Assembly: GCA_964448135.1 (NCBI GenBank)
Contig: CAYUVH010000039.1
Coordinates: forward strand, 248,001-312,000
DNA: 64,000 nucleotides
Direction: 5' to 3'
Source: CAYUVH01 sp964448135
Lineage (GTDB): Bacteria > Verrucomicrobiota > Verrucomicrobiia > Limisphaerales > UBA8199
Shown here: positions 8,806 to 16,832 of the stretch, piece after piece
Numbering within the stretch: the first letter of the stretch is position 1
Layout: each line of letters opens with the position of its first letter
Notes under the pieces: generated by a model
What the model saw: only the letters and a program-made list of their open reading frames with translations
The model's database searches: none
Told to the model about the DNA's origin: nothing
Program-made: the position numbers and the translations under genes

Positions 8806-8977
8806 TTCCTTCTCTACAGATGGCCATGTCGCCCAAGCGCCTCCGCCCGCCCTCTGCTGCCTCTCGCTTTTTCGGATTTTGGGCATTCGGCATTCTTTCG
8901 TCATTCGTCATTAGTGTTCGAATTTCCCATCCGCCTTTCCACTTGAAAACCCAGCCCCGCCGCCTACATTGCCCACC
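8806..8977. other. Leader region of nuoA with TTCGTCATT repeats
   Basis: Between the GGGGCCCC element and nuoA lies a pyrimidine-rich stretch and, at about 8880-8913, simple repeats of the TTCGTCATTCGTCATT kind, also found at 6262-6300 before another gene. No coding potential was seen. Confidence 0.45.
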
Positions 8978-9364
8978 GTGGAAAACGACCAGTTAAGACA
9001 GTATTTGCCGGTCCTGATGCTCGGCCTGCTCGCCGTCGCCTTCTCCTTCGGCATGCTGGTCTTCTCCGTTATTCTTGGCAAACGCGGCAAGCGCTCGCAG
9101 ATCAAGGACACCGCCTATGAATGCGGCATGCTCCCCATCGGCTCCGGCGCGAGCCGCCTCTCGGTTAAGTTCTACCTCGTGGCGATGCTCTTCATCCTGT
9201 TTGATATCGAAGTGGTTTTCCTCTATCCGTGGGCCGTCATCTACCGGGATATGCTGCAGCAGAATGCCAACTTGATTTTCGGTTCCATGATTTCCTTCCT
9301 CGCGATCCTCTTCGTCGGCTACATCTACGCCGTGCGCAAGGGCGCGTTCGACTGGAACCACTAA
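8978..9364 (+). CDS. nuoA: NADH-quinone oxidoreductase subunit A
   Basis: The product is about 128 residues with three transmembrane helices and the conserved loop YECGMLPIGSGASRLSVKFYLVAMLFILFDIEVVFLYPW, diagnostic for NuoA/NdhC/ND3. GTG 8978 is preferred; an in-frame TTG at 8969 adds only three residues. The subunit sits at the junction of the quinone chamber and membrane arm of complex I. It is notable that no other nuo genes flank it: the next gene, 5 nt downstream, is a phosphohexomutase. The rest of complex I must lie elsewhere. The upstream GTCAAA array is the obvious candidate control region. Confidence 0.92.
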   Translation: MENDQLRQYLPVLMLGLLAVAFSFGMLVFSVILGKRGKRSQIKDTAYECGMLPIGSGASRLSVKFYLVAMLFILFDIEVVFLYPWAVIYRDMLQQNANLIFGSMISFLAILFVGYIYAVRKGAFDWNH

Positions 9365-9369
9365 TCCCG

Positions 9370-10797
9370 ATGCCCACCGACAAAATCAAATTCGGCACCA
9401 GCGGCTGGCGCGGCCTCATCGCGCGCGATTTCACATTTAACAACGTCCGTATCGCGACGCAGGCCATCGCCCAATACCTCGCCGCCCACCATCCCGAAGG
9501 CGTGCCCGCCGGGACGAAGACCGTAATCCTCGGCCACGACAGCCGCTTCCTCGCCCGCGAATTTTCGCTCGCCGCCGCCGAAGTCCTCGCCAGCAACGGC
9601 CTCGAACCTCTGCTCTGCGATGGCGACACGCCGACACCCGTAATTTCCCACACCATCCGCTCGCGCAAAGCCCTCGGCGGCATCAACATGACCGCCAGCC
9701 ATAACCCGGCGGAATACCAGGGGCTGAAGTTTTCCACTGCCAACGGCGCGCCCGCGAATCCCGAAGTCACGCAAGCCATCGAAGCCAACGCCGCTGCCCT
9801 CCAGGCTGCGAATTGGACTTTTCCCGCGGCCGTCATCGGCACTTGGAAATGCAAAACGATTGATCCCAAGCCGGCTTACTTCAAACAGCTCCACAAGCTG
9901 CTCAAATTCAGCGTCATCAAGAAAGCGAAGCTCAAAGTCGCCGCGGAGTTGATGTACAGCACCGGCCGCGGCTACCTCGACACTTTGCTCAAGGAAGCCG
10001 GCGCGACCGTCACTTCCTTCCACGATTACCGCGATCCCCTCTTCGGCGGCCATCATCCCGAACCGAACATCGAAGGCATGGCCGACGCCATCAAGTTCGT
10101 CCGCAGCGGCAAAGCCAAACTCGGCCTCGGCGTGGACGGCGATGCCGATCGTTTCGGCATCGTGGACAGCGACGGCACCTGGCTGACGCCGAACCAAGTC
10201 CTCGCGCTAGCGCTTTACCATTTGAAAAAGAACCGTGGCTGGACCGGGGCCGTCGTGCGGACAGTTCCTTCGAGCCATCAGGTGGACGCCGTTGCCGCGT
10301 TGTTGGGCGTCAAAGTCCACGAGACTCCCGTGGGTTTCAAATACATCGGCGCGCTCATGGAGAGCGAGCCCATCATCGTCGGTGGCGAGGAATCCGGCGG
10401 CTTGAGCGTCAAAGGCCACGTCCCGGAAAAGGATGGCATCCTCGCCTGCCTCCTCATGGCCGAACTCGTCGCCACCGAAAAGAAATCTCTCGGCAAAATC
10501 CTGAAGGAACTGGAAAAGCAGACTGGTGAGTTCCACACCGACCGCATCAACGTCGCCATCCAGCCCGAAACCAAGGATGCCTTGCTCGCCAAGCTTGGCT
10601 CCGGTCTTTCGCAAATCGGCTCGTTCAAAGTTGAAAAGTTTATCACGACCGACGGCTTCAAGTATTTGCTGCCCAATGGCGAATGGGTCGCCTTCCGCGC
10701 CAGCGGCACCGAACCGCTGATCCGTTGCTACCTCGAAGCCAAAACCGCCGCCAATCTCAAGAAACTCCGCTCGGCCTGCCAGGCGCTCCTGGCCTGA
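9370..10797 (+). CDS. Phosphoglucomutase/phosphomannomutase family protein
   Basis: ATG 9370 gives 475 residues and an N-terminus IKFGTSGWRGLIARDF typical of the alpha-D-phosphohexomutase superfamily. All four signature sites are visible: the phosphoserine loop NMTASHNPAEY, the Mg-binding DGDADRFG, the sugar-binding GGEESGG, and the phosphate-binding RASGTEPLIRCY near the C-terminus. It interconverts hexose 1- and 6-phosphates; glucose versus mannose specificity is not resolved. It follows nuoA by only 5 nt, which suggests co-transcription although no functional tie is obvious. Confidence 0.93.
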   Translation: MPTDKIKFGTSGWRGLIARDFTFNNVRIATQAIAQYLAAHHPEGVPAGTKTVILGHDSRFLAREFSLAAAEVLASNGLEPLLCDGDTPTPVISHTIRSRKALGGINMTASHNPAEYQGLKFSTANGAPANPEVTQAIEANAAALQAANWTFPAAVIGTWKCKTIDPKPAYFKQLHKLLKFSVIKKAKLKVAAELMYSTGRGYLDTLLKEAGATVTSFHDYRDPLFGGHHPEPNIEGMADAIKFVRSGKAKLGLGVDGDADRFGIVDSDGTWLTPNQVLALALYHLKKNRGWTGAVVRTVPSSHQVDAVAALLGVKVHETPVGFKYIGALMESEPIIVGGEESGGLSVKGHVPEKDGILACLLMAELVATEKKSLGKILKELEKQTGEFHTDRINVAIQPETKDALLAKLGSGLSQIGSFKVEKFITTDGFKYLLPNGEWVAFRASGTEPLIRCYLEAKTAANLKKLRSACQALLA

Positions 10798-10825
10798 GCG
10801 AAGGCGCCCGCGGACCGCGGATTCC

Positions 10826-12304
10826 ATGCACCCGCTTGTCCACGAGATCTCCAGTTCCCACTCCCCCGAGTCCCTCGTGGCGGCCGTGCGCGCGACCGTC
10901 CCGGCCCGAGACAGTTCGTTGATTCTCCTGCGCAGCGCGCACTTTGATTCTCCGCAGGCCCGCTACTCTTTCGTCGCCGCGCGCCCATTTCTGACCTTCC
11001 GCTCGAGCGGTTCCCAAATCGAGCTATTCACCCACGAACCCGCCGCGAAAGAGCAGACGCTCTTCGGCGATCCCTGGCGCGTGCTCGACAGCCTCATGTC
11101 CCGCTATGAATTGCTGGATGAACTCGATCTCCCCTTCCCACTCGGCGGTTGCTTTGGCTTTTGGGGATACGACCTCAAGAACTTCGTCGAACCCAAACTA
11201 TCCCGCCGCGCCGTCTGCGATCTCTCATTGCCCGATTGCCACGTGGGCTTTTACGACAGCCTGGTCGTCTTCGACCATCGCCTCGGCAAAACCTGGATTG
11301 TCTCCACCGGCCTCGACGCCACCGGCGCCCGCACGGAAAAGCGCGCGCGCGAAATGTTCGATTTCTGGCAGGCACAACTCACCGGTTCCCGCGTGGAGGA
11401 ACACATTTCACCCGCGGCAAATCCCGGCACGACCAACATAGTGTCCAACTTCACCCGGGCTGAGTTCCTCGAACGCGTGGAGCGCATCATCGCGTACATC
11501 CGCGCCGGCGATATCTATCAGGTCAATCTCTCGCAACGGCTCGCGGCCATCACGCAATGCACTGGCTGGGAATTGTTCCAGCGACTCAATGCCGTCTCGC
11601 CGGCGCCCTTCGCTGCTTACCTGGACGGCGGCGATTTCGAAATCGCCTCCTCATCGCCAGAGTCTTTTCTGCGCCTTAGCGGTTCCCACATCCAGACACG
11701 CCCGATCAAAGGGACGCGTCCCCGCTCCGCCGATCCCGAACGCGACGCACAGCTGACCTACGAACTCCAGACCAGCGCGAAGGAAATGGCCGAACTGGTC
11801 ATGATCACCGACCTTTTGCGCAACGACCTTGGCAAAGTCTGCGAATATGGCTCCGTCCGCGTCCCCGAACTCGTGCGCCTCGAGCTCTACCCGCACGTGC
11901 AGCATCTGGTCTCCACCGTCGAGGGCCGGCTGACCACCGGCCGCACGCACTTTTCCGCCTTCGCCTCCTGCTTCCCCGGCGGCAGCATCACCGGCGCGCC
12001 AAAGTTCCGCGCCATGGAGATCATTGATGAACTAGAGCCCGTCTCGCGCGGTCCCTACACCGGTGCGCTCGGCTACCTTGGTTTCAACCGCGAAAGCCAG
12101 TTGAACATTCTCATCCGCACCGCGGTCTGCCGCGAGAATGTTGCCTGCTTCCACGTCGGCGCCGGCATCGTCGCCGACTCGAATCCTGCCGCCGAGTACG
12201 ATGAAACCCTCGCCAAAGCCGGCGGTTTCTTTGACGCGCTCAAACTCCAGCCGCCGGCCCAACTCACCGCCCAGCCAACGCTCCGCGCGCATTTCCAAAC
12301 ATGA
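10826..12304 (+). CDS. pabB: Aminodeoxychorismate synthase component I
   Basis: A 492-residue chorismate-binding enzyme. The C-terminal catalytic half has IRAGDIYQVNLSQRL, TRPIKGTRPRSADPERD and FPGGSITGAPKFRAMEIIDELE, hallmarks of the anthranilate synthase I/PabB family. The PIKGTRPR signature and adjacency to pabC favour PabB over TrpE. It makes 4-amino-4-deoxychorismate from chorismate with ammonia from a PabA-type glutaminase, which is not encoded nearby. Its stop overlaps the next start in ATGA (12301-12304), indicating translational coupling. Confidence 0.92.
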   Translation: MHPLVHEISSSHSPESLVAAVRATVPARDSSLILLRSAHFDSPQARYSFVAARPFLTFRSSGSQIELFTHEPAAKEQTLFGDPWRVLDSLMSRYELLDELDLPFPLGGCFGFWGYDLKNFVEPKLSRRAVCDLSLPDCHVGFYDSLVVFDHRLGKTWIVSTGLDATGARTEKRAREMFDFWQAQLTGSRVEEHISPAANPGTTNIVSNFTRAEFLERVERIIAYIRAGDIYQVNLSQRLAAITQCTGWELFQRLNAVSPAPFAAYLDGGDFEIASSSPESFLRLSGSHIQTRPIKGTRPRSADPERDAQLTYELQTSAKEMAELVMITDLLRNDLGKVCEYGSVRVPELVRLELYPHVQHLVSTVEGRLTTGRTHFSAFASCFPGGSITGAPKFRAMEIIDELEPVSRGPYTGALGYLGFNRESQLNILIRTAVCRENVACFHVGAGIVADSNPAAEYDETLAKAGGFFDALKLQPPAQLTAQPTLRAHFQT

Positions 12305-13158
12305 ACGCGCCCTGGGTTTTTCTAAACGGACGCATCGTGCCGGAAAGCGAAGCGGTCGTATCCGTCTTTGATCGCGGCTTCACCCTCGGCGACGGCCTGT
12401 TCGAATCGATCCGCGTGCTGAACGGCCGCTGCTTCCGCTGGGCGGAATATCTCCATCGCCTGAGCACAGGCGCAAACTTTCTACACCTCAAGTTGCCCTT
12501 CACGACCGACGCGCTTCGCGATTATGCCACGGAACTGGTGTGGAAGAACCAGATGCCCGATTGCCTGTTGCGGATCAATCTCTCGCGCGGCGTCGGCCCG
12601 CGAGGATATTCACCCAAGGGTGCTGACCATCCCACGCTCGTGATGTCGCTGCACCCCGCGCCTCCAGCTCTTCTCCCTGCGCCACCCGAGTGGCGGCTGA
12701 TGACCTCCAGCGTTCGTCTGCCGGCGAATGAACCGCTCGCTCATTACAAGACCGCGAACAAGCTGCCCCAAATCCTCGCGCGCATCGAAGCCGACAACGC
12801 GGGCGCGGACGACGCCTTGGTGCTCAACGCCCATGGACACATCGTCGAATCCACGTCGGGAAATCTTTTCTGGATCGAAAACGGAGTCGTCTGTACTTCC
12901 CCGCTGGGAGCGGGTGTGCTGCCGGGAGTCACGCGCGCCGTGGTGTTCGAGGTCTGCCAGGCGCTGGGAGTGAAAACCCGGGAGTGCGAAGTTTCGCCAG
13001 CGGCACTGGCTCGAATGGAGGGGGTGTTTCTTTCCCTCACCTCCTTCATCATTTCCGTGGCCGTCTCGCTGGACGGTAAACCGCTCGCGCGCTCCCCATT
13101 GCCAACCAGGATACGCGAATCTTGCGTGTCCCTGCTGTTGAAGGAAACGAGCGCTTAG
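12301..13158 (+). CDS. pabC: Aminotransferase class IV, probable aminodeoxychorismate lyase
   Basis: A 285-residue fold-type IV PLP enzyme. It begins with WVFLNGRIVPESEAVVSVFDRGFTLGDGLFESIRV, matching the PabC/IlvE/D-amino-acid transaminase opening. The PLP lysine is expected in HYKTANKLPQIL, and ESTSGNLFWIENG is the cofactor phosphate region. Position directly downstream of and overlapping pabB supports 4-amino-4-deoxychorismate lyase (p-aminobenzoate release); a branched-chain or D-amino-acid transaminase cannot be excluded from sequence alone. The stop TAG (13156-13158) overlaps the stop of the convergent gene on the minus strand. Confidence 0.83.
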   Translation: MNAPWVFLNGRIVPESEAVVSVFDRGFTLGDGLFESIRVLNGRCFRWAEYLHRLSTGANFLHLKLPFTTDALRDYATELVWKNQMPDCLLRINLSRGVGPRGYSPKGADHPTLVMSLHPAPPALLPAPPEWRLMTSSVRLPANEPLAHYKTANKLPQILARIEADNAGADDALVLNAHGHIVESTSGNLFWIENGVVCTSPLGAGVLPGVTRAVVFEVCQALGVKTRECEVSPAALARMEGVFLSLTSFIISVAVSLDGKPLARSPLPTRIRESCVSLLLKETSA

Positions 13159-14417
13159 GATTTTGCGCCCGCCGCAATTCGCCCGACGGCCGCGATCAGG
13201 CGGTCCACTTCCGCCTCCGTGGTATAGCAGGCGCAGCCAATCCGCAGGAGACCTTCCTTCGTCTGGCCGAGTTGTGCCAGTACTGTCGTCGCATAGAAAT
13301 TTCCGTTGGAGGCAAACAGGGCTTCCTTGGCAAGCGCCCTGGCGGCATCACTGGATGAAACCCCGGCGATCACACAGGAGACCGTTGGCGTGCGCTGGCG
13401 TCCCGGCGCCGGGCCGAAACATTTGACTCCGCGAATCGCCGAAAGTCCCTCCCACAATTTCTTCACCAACTCATCGCCGCGTTCGTGCAAACCATCCAGG
13501 GCTGCGACCAGGCGCTCGCGCCGGGTTGCGCCGGCGGCCAGAGAAGCTAGAAATTCCACCGCGGCAGCGGCGCCGACGATGCCTTCGTGATTCTGCGTCC
13601 CCGTCTCCACGCGATCGGGAATCTCGTTCGGCGCGGGGTCGAGCTTCGGCACGTCGAGCTTTTCGAAGACATCCGCCCGCGAGTACAGCACACCGGTGTG
13701 GGGGCCGTAAAATTTGTAGGGCGAGCACGCGAGAAAATCGCAATCGAGAGCGCGCACGTCTATGCTGCGATGCGCGGCGAAATGCACGGCGTCCACGTAA
13801 CACAGCGCGCCGCGTGAATGCGCGAGTTTGGCGGCCTCGCGAATGGGGGAAACAGTGCCCAGCGCGTTCGATGCCGCTCCGATCGCGAGCAGCCGGGTTT
13901 TGGGTCCAACCAATTTATCCAACTCGTCCCACTTCAATTCCCCGGTCGTGGAATCAAACGGCGCGGAGCGGATGGTAACACCGCGCTCCTTTGCCAGCGC
14001 CTTCCAGGGCGCGACATTCGCTTGGTGATCGAGGTCGGTGACGACGATTTCATCGCCCGGTCCCCAACCGCGCCCCAGTGCGCGCGCCACGTGAAACGTG
14101 ATCGTCGTCATGTTGTTGCCGAAGGCAACTTCGCGGGGGGTGGCATTGAAGAAATCGGCGAAGGCTTCGCGCGCATGCTTCAGGGCGGCGTCAGTCTCGG
14201 CGCTTGTCGGGTAGTTCCAATGCGTGTTGGCGTTGTGGTGATAGAGATACGCGGCCATGGCCTCGACCACCTGCCGCGGGACCTGCGTGCCGCCGGGGCC
14301 GTCGAAATATGCGACCGGTTTGCCGGCGTGTTCGCGCAGGAGCGCGGGAAAATGCGAACGAATGTCTTCCACCGGCGCAAGGCCGGTCCGGGCCGAAGGG
14401 CTGGACATGGATTTCAT
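13155..14417 (-). CDS. Cysteine desulfurase-like PLP-dependent aminotransferase (class V)
   Basis: A start at 14417 (MKSMSSPSARTG) gives 420 residues; a longer frame reaches 14510 but would overlap the end of the upstream gene. Motifs: FDGPGGTQVPRQVVEAM, TSAETDAALKHAREAFADFFNA, GNNMTTITFHVARALG, DLDHQANVAPW, and LACSPYKFYGPHTGVLY, where K is the probable PLP lysine. The pattern fits the VC1184-type (TIGR01976) branch of cysteine desulfurase-like proteins, not housekeeping IscS. Substrate unknown. It lies 29 nt after the unknown 582-residue gene on the same strand and may be in its operon. The stop overlaps pabC tail-to-tail. Confidence 0.82.
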   Translation of the reverse strand: MKSMSSPSARTGLAPVEDIRSHFPALLREHAGKPVAYFDGPGGTQVPRQVVEAMAAYLYHHNANTHWNYPTSAETDAALKHAREAFADFFNATPREVAFGNNMTTITFHVARALGRGWGPGDEIVVTDLDHQANVAPWKALAKERGVTIRSAPFDSTTGELKWDELDKLVGPKTRLLAIGAASNALGTVSPIREAAKLAHSRGALCYVDAVHFAAHRSIDVRALDCDFLACSPYKFYGPHTGVLYSRADVFEKLDVPKLDPAPNEIPDRVETGTQNHEGIVGAAAAVEFLASLAAGATRRERLVAALDGLHERGDELVKKLWEGLSAIRGVKCFGPAPGRQRTPTVSCVIAGVSSSDAARALAKEALFASNGNFYATTVLAQLGQTKEGLLRIGCACYTTEAEVDRLIAAVGRIAAGAKS

Positions 14418-14446
14418 GTGGTGATGAATGAAAACTACCGGATCGC

Positions 14447-16195
14447 TTAAGCGGCGACCGGCATGCCGATGCCGGCTTGCAGGCGGCCGACCGAATCCGG
14501 GCTGACCCATTTGACCAGGGCGAGGAAATTCAGCAGCGTCGGATTATCAGGCCGGGCGGAGAACATGGTCTTGAGGCTGTTCACCACCTTGTTGTAGGTG
14601 GTGAGGTATTTCTCGTGCGTCAAGCGGGTCACGTATGATTCCAGCACCGTGCGCGCAATGGGATCGGTGCGGCCATCGGGCAGATACGGCAACTGGCAGA
14701 TCACCTTGATGATGGTAATGGGATCGGCTTCCACCAGCACGAGCCAGCTCTGGCGGACTTCATCGGAATCGTAACGGGCGTTCAGCCGGTCGCGAATGGC
14801 GGTGGCGATCTGGGCAGTATCCGTGCGGCTGGAAATCATCTCCTTGATACGAGCCCAGGCGCGCTGTTGTTCCATGAGGGCGGCATCGCCGGCGGGAACT
14901 TCGGCGTGCTTCGGTATCTCCTTCAGGCCGAGCTCGGTGCCGACTTTTTGCACGAGCGCGCTGGCTTCGTCCTTGCGAAGTTTTTCGAAGGTGAGCATGG
15001 CCTTCAGCACACGGGTTTGCATTTCGGGGCTTGTCAGCCGCAACACGGAGCTGATGGTCGGCGACGGCGGGGCTTTCGGCGTCGGGATGAGGTGCTTGAT
15101 GAGTTCGGCGACGGTGTGATCAATCAAACCGGGGCTGCCTTTGGCGGAGCGCAAGGCCAGCACATATTTCAAGGTCTTGCCCGCGCCACCGACCTTGCCG
15201 ATGTTGTTGATGACCATCTGCCGGTGATCCGGGCTGCTGACCAACGCCAGGAGGCTCTCGGCGGTGACGATCAGTTTTTCATCGAGGGCATCCTGGGTCC
15301 CGGCGAGCACGAGCTGCTCGATCAAGCCCGGCAGGCGCTGGGCGAACATCACGTCCGCGGGCTCGGTGCTCTGGTGTTCGTAGTAGTGGAGCAACTCGAC
15401 GATGAACGACAGCCGCTGGAAAGCGTTTCGTTGCGTGCGCGCCTCATCGGTCGGGGCCTTGCTTCGCTGCACCCGGTGATAGAGCTTCATCAGCTCGTCG
15501 CGTTTGGCGGCGGCCACCTCGGGCCGTTGCTGGAGGAGGGATTCAAAATCACTCTTGAAGCCCATGACGATTTCGTCCGGCTTGGGAAACGGATTGCGCT
15601 TGGGGTCCGTGGTCAGGTCGTCGAACAAGCCGAGGGCGTCATCGCCGAATTCGCGTATGACGCGCTCGCGGGGCACGGTGCCTTTGACCAGGCAACGGTT
15701 GCCACGCACAAAGCGGGGCGAGAAGAAGGCCTCGGGATCCTGAGTCAGCGATTCGAGCATCTCACGCTCCAATGGCGTGTCGAGTTTGAGCAATTCCTCG
15801 AGCACCGGTTTCAGGGCCGTCGTGAGGTCCTTCTTGGTCTGCTCCATGGTCCGGAGGATTTCCGGCTGCGGAATATGGCCTTCGACGGCGCCTTTCACGA
15901 AACCGGCCAGGGTGTGAGCCACGTTGGCATTGTGCTCCACCAATTTGGAAACCACCACGCCGACGTCGTTGATCGGCAGCTTGCTGACGAGCCCGGAAAT
16001 CAGGAGGACCAGTTCACTATGCGACTTCTGACGATGGTCGATCACACGCTCCAGCAGGAAGCGGAGGTCTTTGTTTTCTTTTTCCAGCAAGGCCCGCTGG
16101 GCCTCGAGTTGGGCCACGCGCGTTCTCACTTCCTGCCAGCCCTGCTGGATTTCATCCACGGTTGCGGGGGCGGGTTTTTGCTCGTTGTCTGCCAT
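14447..16195 (-). CDS. Unknown 582-residue helical protein with N-terminal coiled coil
   Basis: No family recognised. Residues about 15-50 (WQEVRTRVAQLEAQRALLEKENKDLRFLLERV) form a clear heptad coiled coil. The rest is predicted helical without membrane segments or signal peptide and reads like a HEAT/armadillo-type helical repeat protein, but no repeat could be aligned with confidence. Composition is ordinary for the window, so it is a resident gene. On its upstream side, about 170 nt before the start, lies copy B of the GTCAAA/GGGGCCCC element. Downstream it is followed by the cysteine desulfurase-like gene. Confidence 0.75.
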   Translation of the reverse strand: MADNEQKPAPATVDEIQQGWQEVRTRVAQLEAQRALLEKENKDLRFLLERVIDHRQKSHSELVLLISGLVSKLPINDVGVVVSKLVEHNANVAHTLAGFVKGAVEGHIPQPEILRTMEQTKKDLTTALKPVLEELLKLDTPLEREMLESLTQDPEAFFSPRFVRGNRCLVKGTVPRERVIREFGDDALGLFDDLTTDPKRNPFPKPDEIVMGFKSDFESLLQQRPEVAAAKRDELMKLYHRVQRSKAPTDEARTQRNAFQRLSFIVELLHYYEHQSTEPADVMFAQRLPGLIEQLVLAGTQDALDEKLIVTAESLLALVSSPDHRQMVINNIGKVGGAGKTLKYVLALRSAKGSPGLIDHTVAELIKHLIPTPKAPPSPTISSVLRLTSPEMQTRVLKAMLTFEKLRKDEASALVQKVGTELGLKEIPKHAEVPAGDAALMEQQRAWARIKEMISSRTDTAQIATAIRDRLNARYDSDEVRQSWLVLVEADPITIIKVICQLPYLPDGRTDPIARTVLESYVTRLTHEKYLTTYNKVVNSLKTMFSARPDNPTLLNFLALVKWVSPDSVGRLQAGIGMPVAA

Positions 16196-16365
16196 TGCCG
16201 ATGCTCTTCGCTGGTTGTCGAATGACTTTTGGGGCGCCGACGGCGGAATTAATCGCTTCCGGACCTCATCATGCCCACTTCTTTTATTGTGGCCTGCGCT
16301 TTGAGTCCGTCAAGGGACGAATCGGAAGACGGATGGTTAAAAGGTTAAAAGTTGGGGGTTCACAT

Positions 16366-16512
16366 GGGGCCCCTTTTTTCAACTTGGACATACTATGACG
16401 AACTATGATTGCTGGGGTTTTTACTATGACAGCAACTTTGACGGAACCATGACGGAACTTTGACCATAGCGATATGAACTTTGACCATACTTTGACTGAT
16501 GGTTTGATGGGG
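16366..16512 (-). promoter_or_regulatory. GTCAAA 11-nt-period array with GGGGCCCC end (copy B)
   Basis: Read on the minus strand, GTCA/ATCA words begin at 16508, 16496, 16485, 16464, 16453, 16442, 16430, 16409, 16399 and a GTCC at 16389. Spacings are 12,11,21,11,11,12,21,10,10. The 21-nt unit from 16430 contains AAAAACCCCAGC. From the 16399 word to the G-run is 26 nt, then GGGGCCCC (16373 down to 16366) preceded by six A. The terminal 21-10-26 pattern is identical to copy A at 8660-8805. The element points at the 582-residue gene, with start at 16195. One unit, GCTGTCATAG, contains the exact Pho-box word CTGTCAT. Function is inferred, not shown. Confidence 0.6.
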
Positions 16513-16832
16513 GCCGGGAAAGGGCCAAAAACGGAGGCGCATTTCCGCCGGATTGGCTGCGGGCGTACGGTGCCCGCGGAGTGAACGGTCGGACCTCGGG
16601 AGAGTGAGGTTTTTCGGGGTGCTGGCCCCGGTCTGTCCAAGATGTATCCTCCACATCACGGTTGCAGGATAACACATTGCAGGTTGGCCGCACCATTGAA
16701 GTTGAAAAATCGAGCGAGGGAAATCGTTCCCGCGGCTGCTGAATGGGATGGGACGAGTGGGACCGGTGGGACCGGTGGGACCGGTGGGACCGGTGGGACC
16801 GGTGAGAGGGAATCGCAGAAATGGGCGGGTGA
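16513..16832. other. Non-coding stretch between convergent-spaced minus-strand genes
   Basis: No gene is supported. It contains the 9-bp tandem repeat listed separately. The apparent reading frames here encode only repeat-derived Ser-His-Arg runs. Confidence 0.5.
16757..16803 (+). repeat. 9-bp tandem repeat, five copies of GTGGGACCG
   Basis: Five perfect head-to-tail copies of GTGGGACCG occupy 16757-16801. The unit contains ACCGGT-type self-complementary junctions (GGACCGGTGG), so single strands can fold. It lies just beyond the stop of the secreted-protein gene at 16833. Confidence 0.9.

Noticed and set aside
8599..8946. 115-codon frame on + upstream of nuoA
   Set aside because: Translates the GTCAAA array and simple repeats; no protein-like features or SD.
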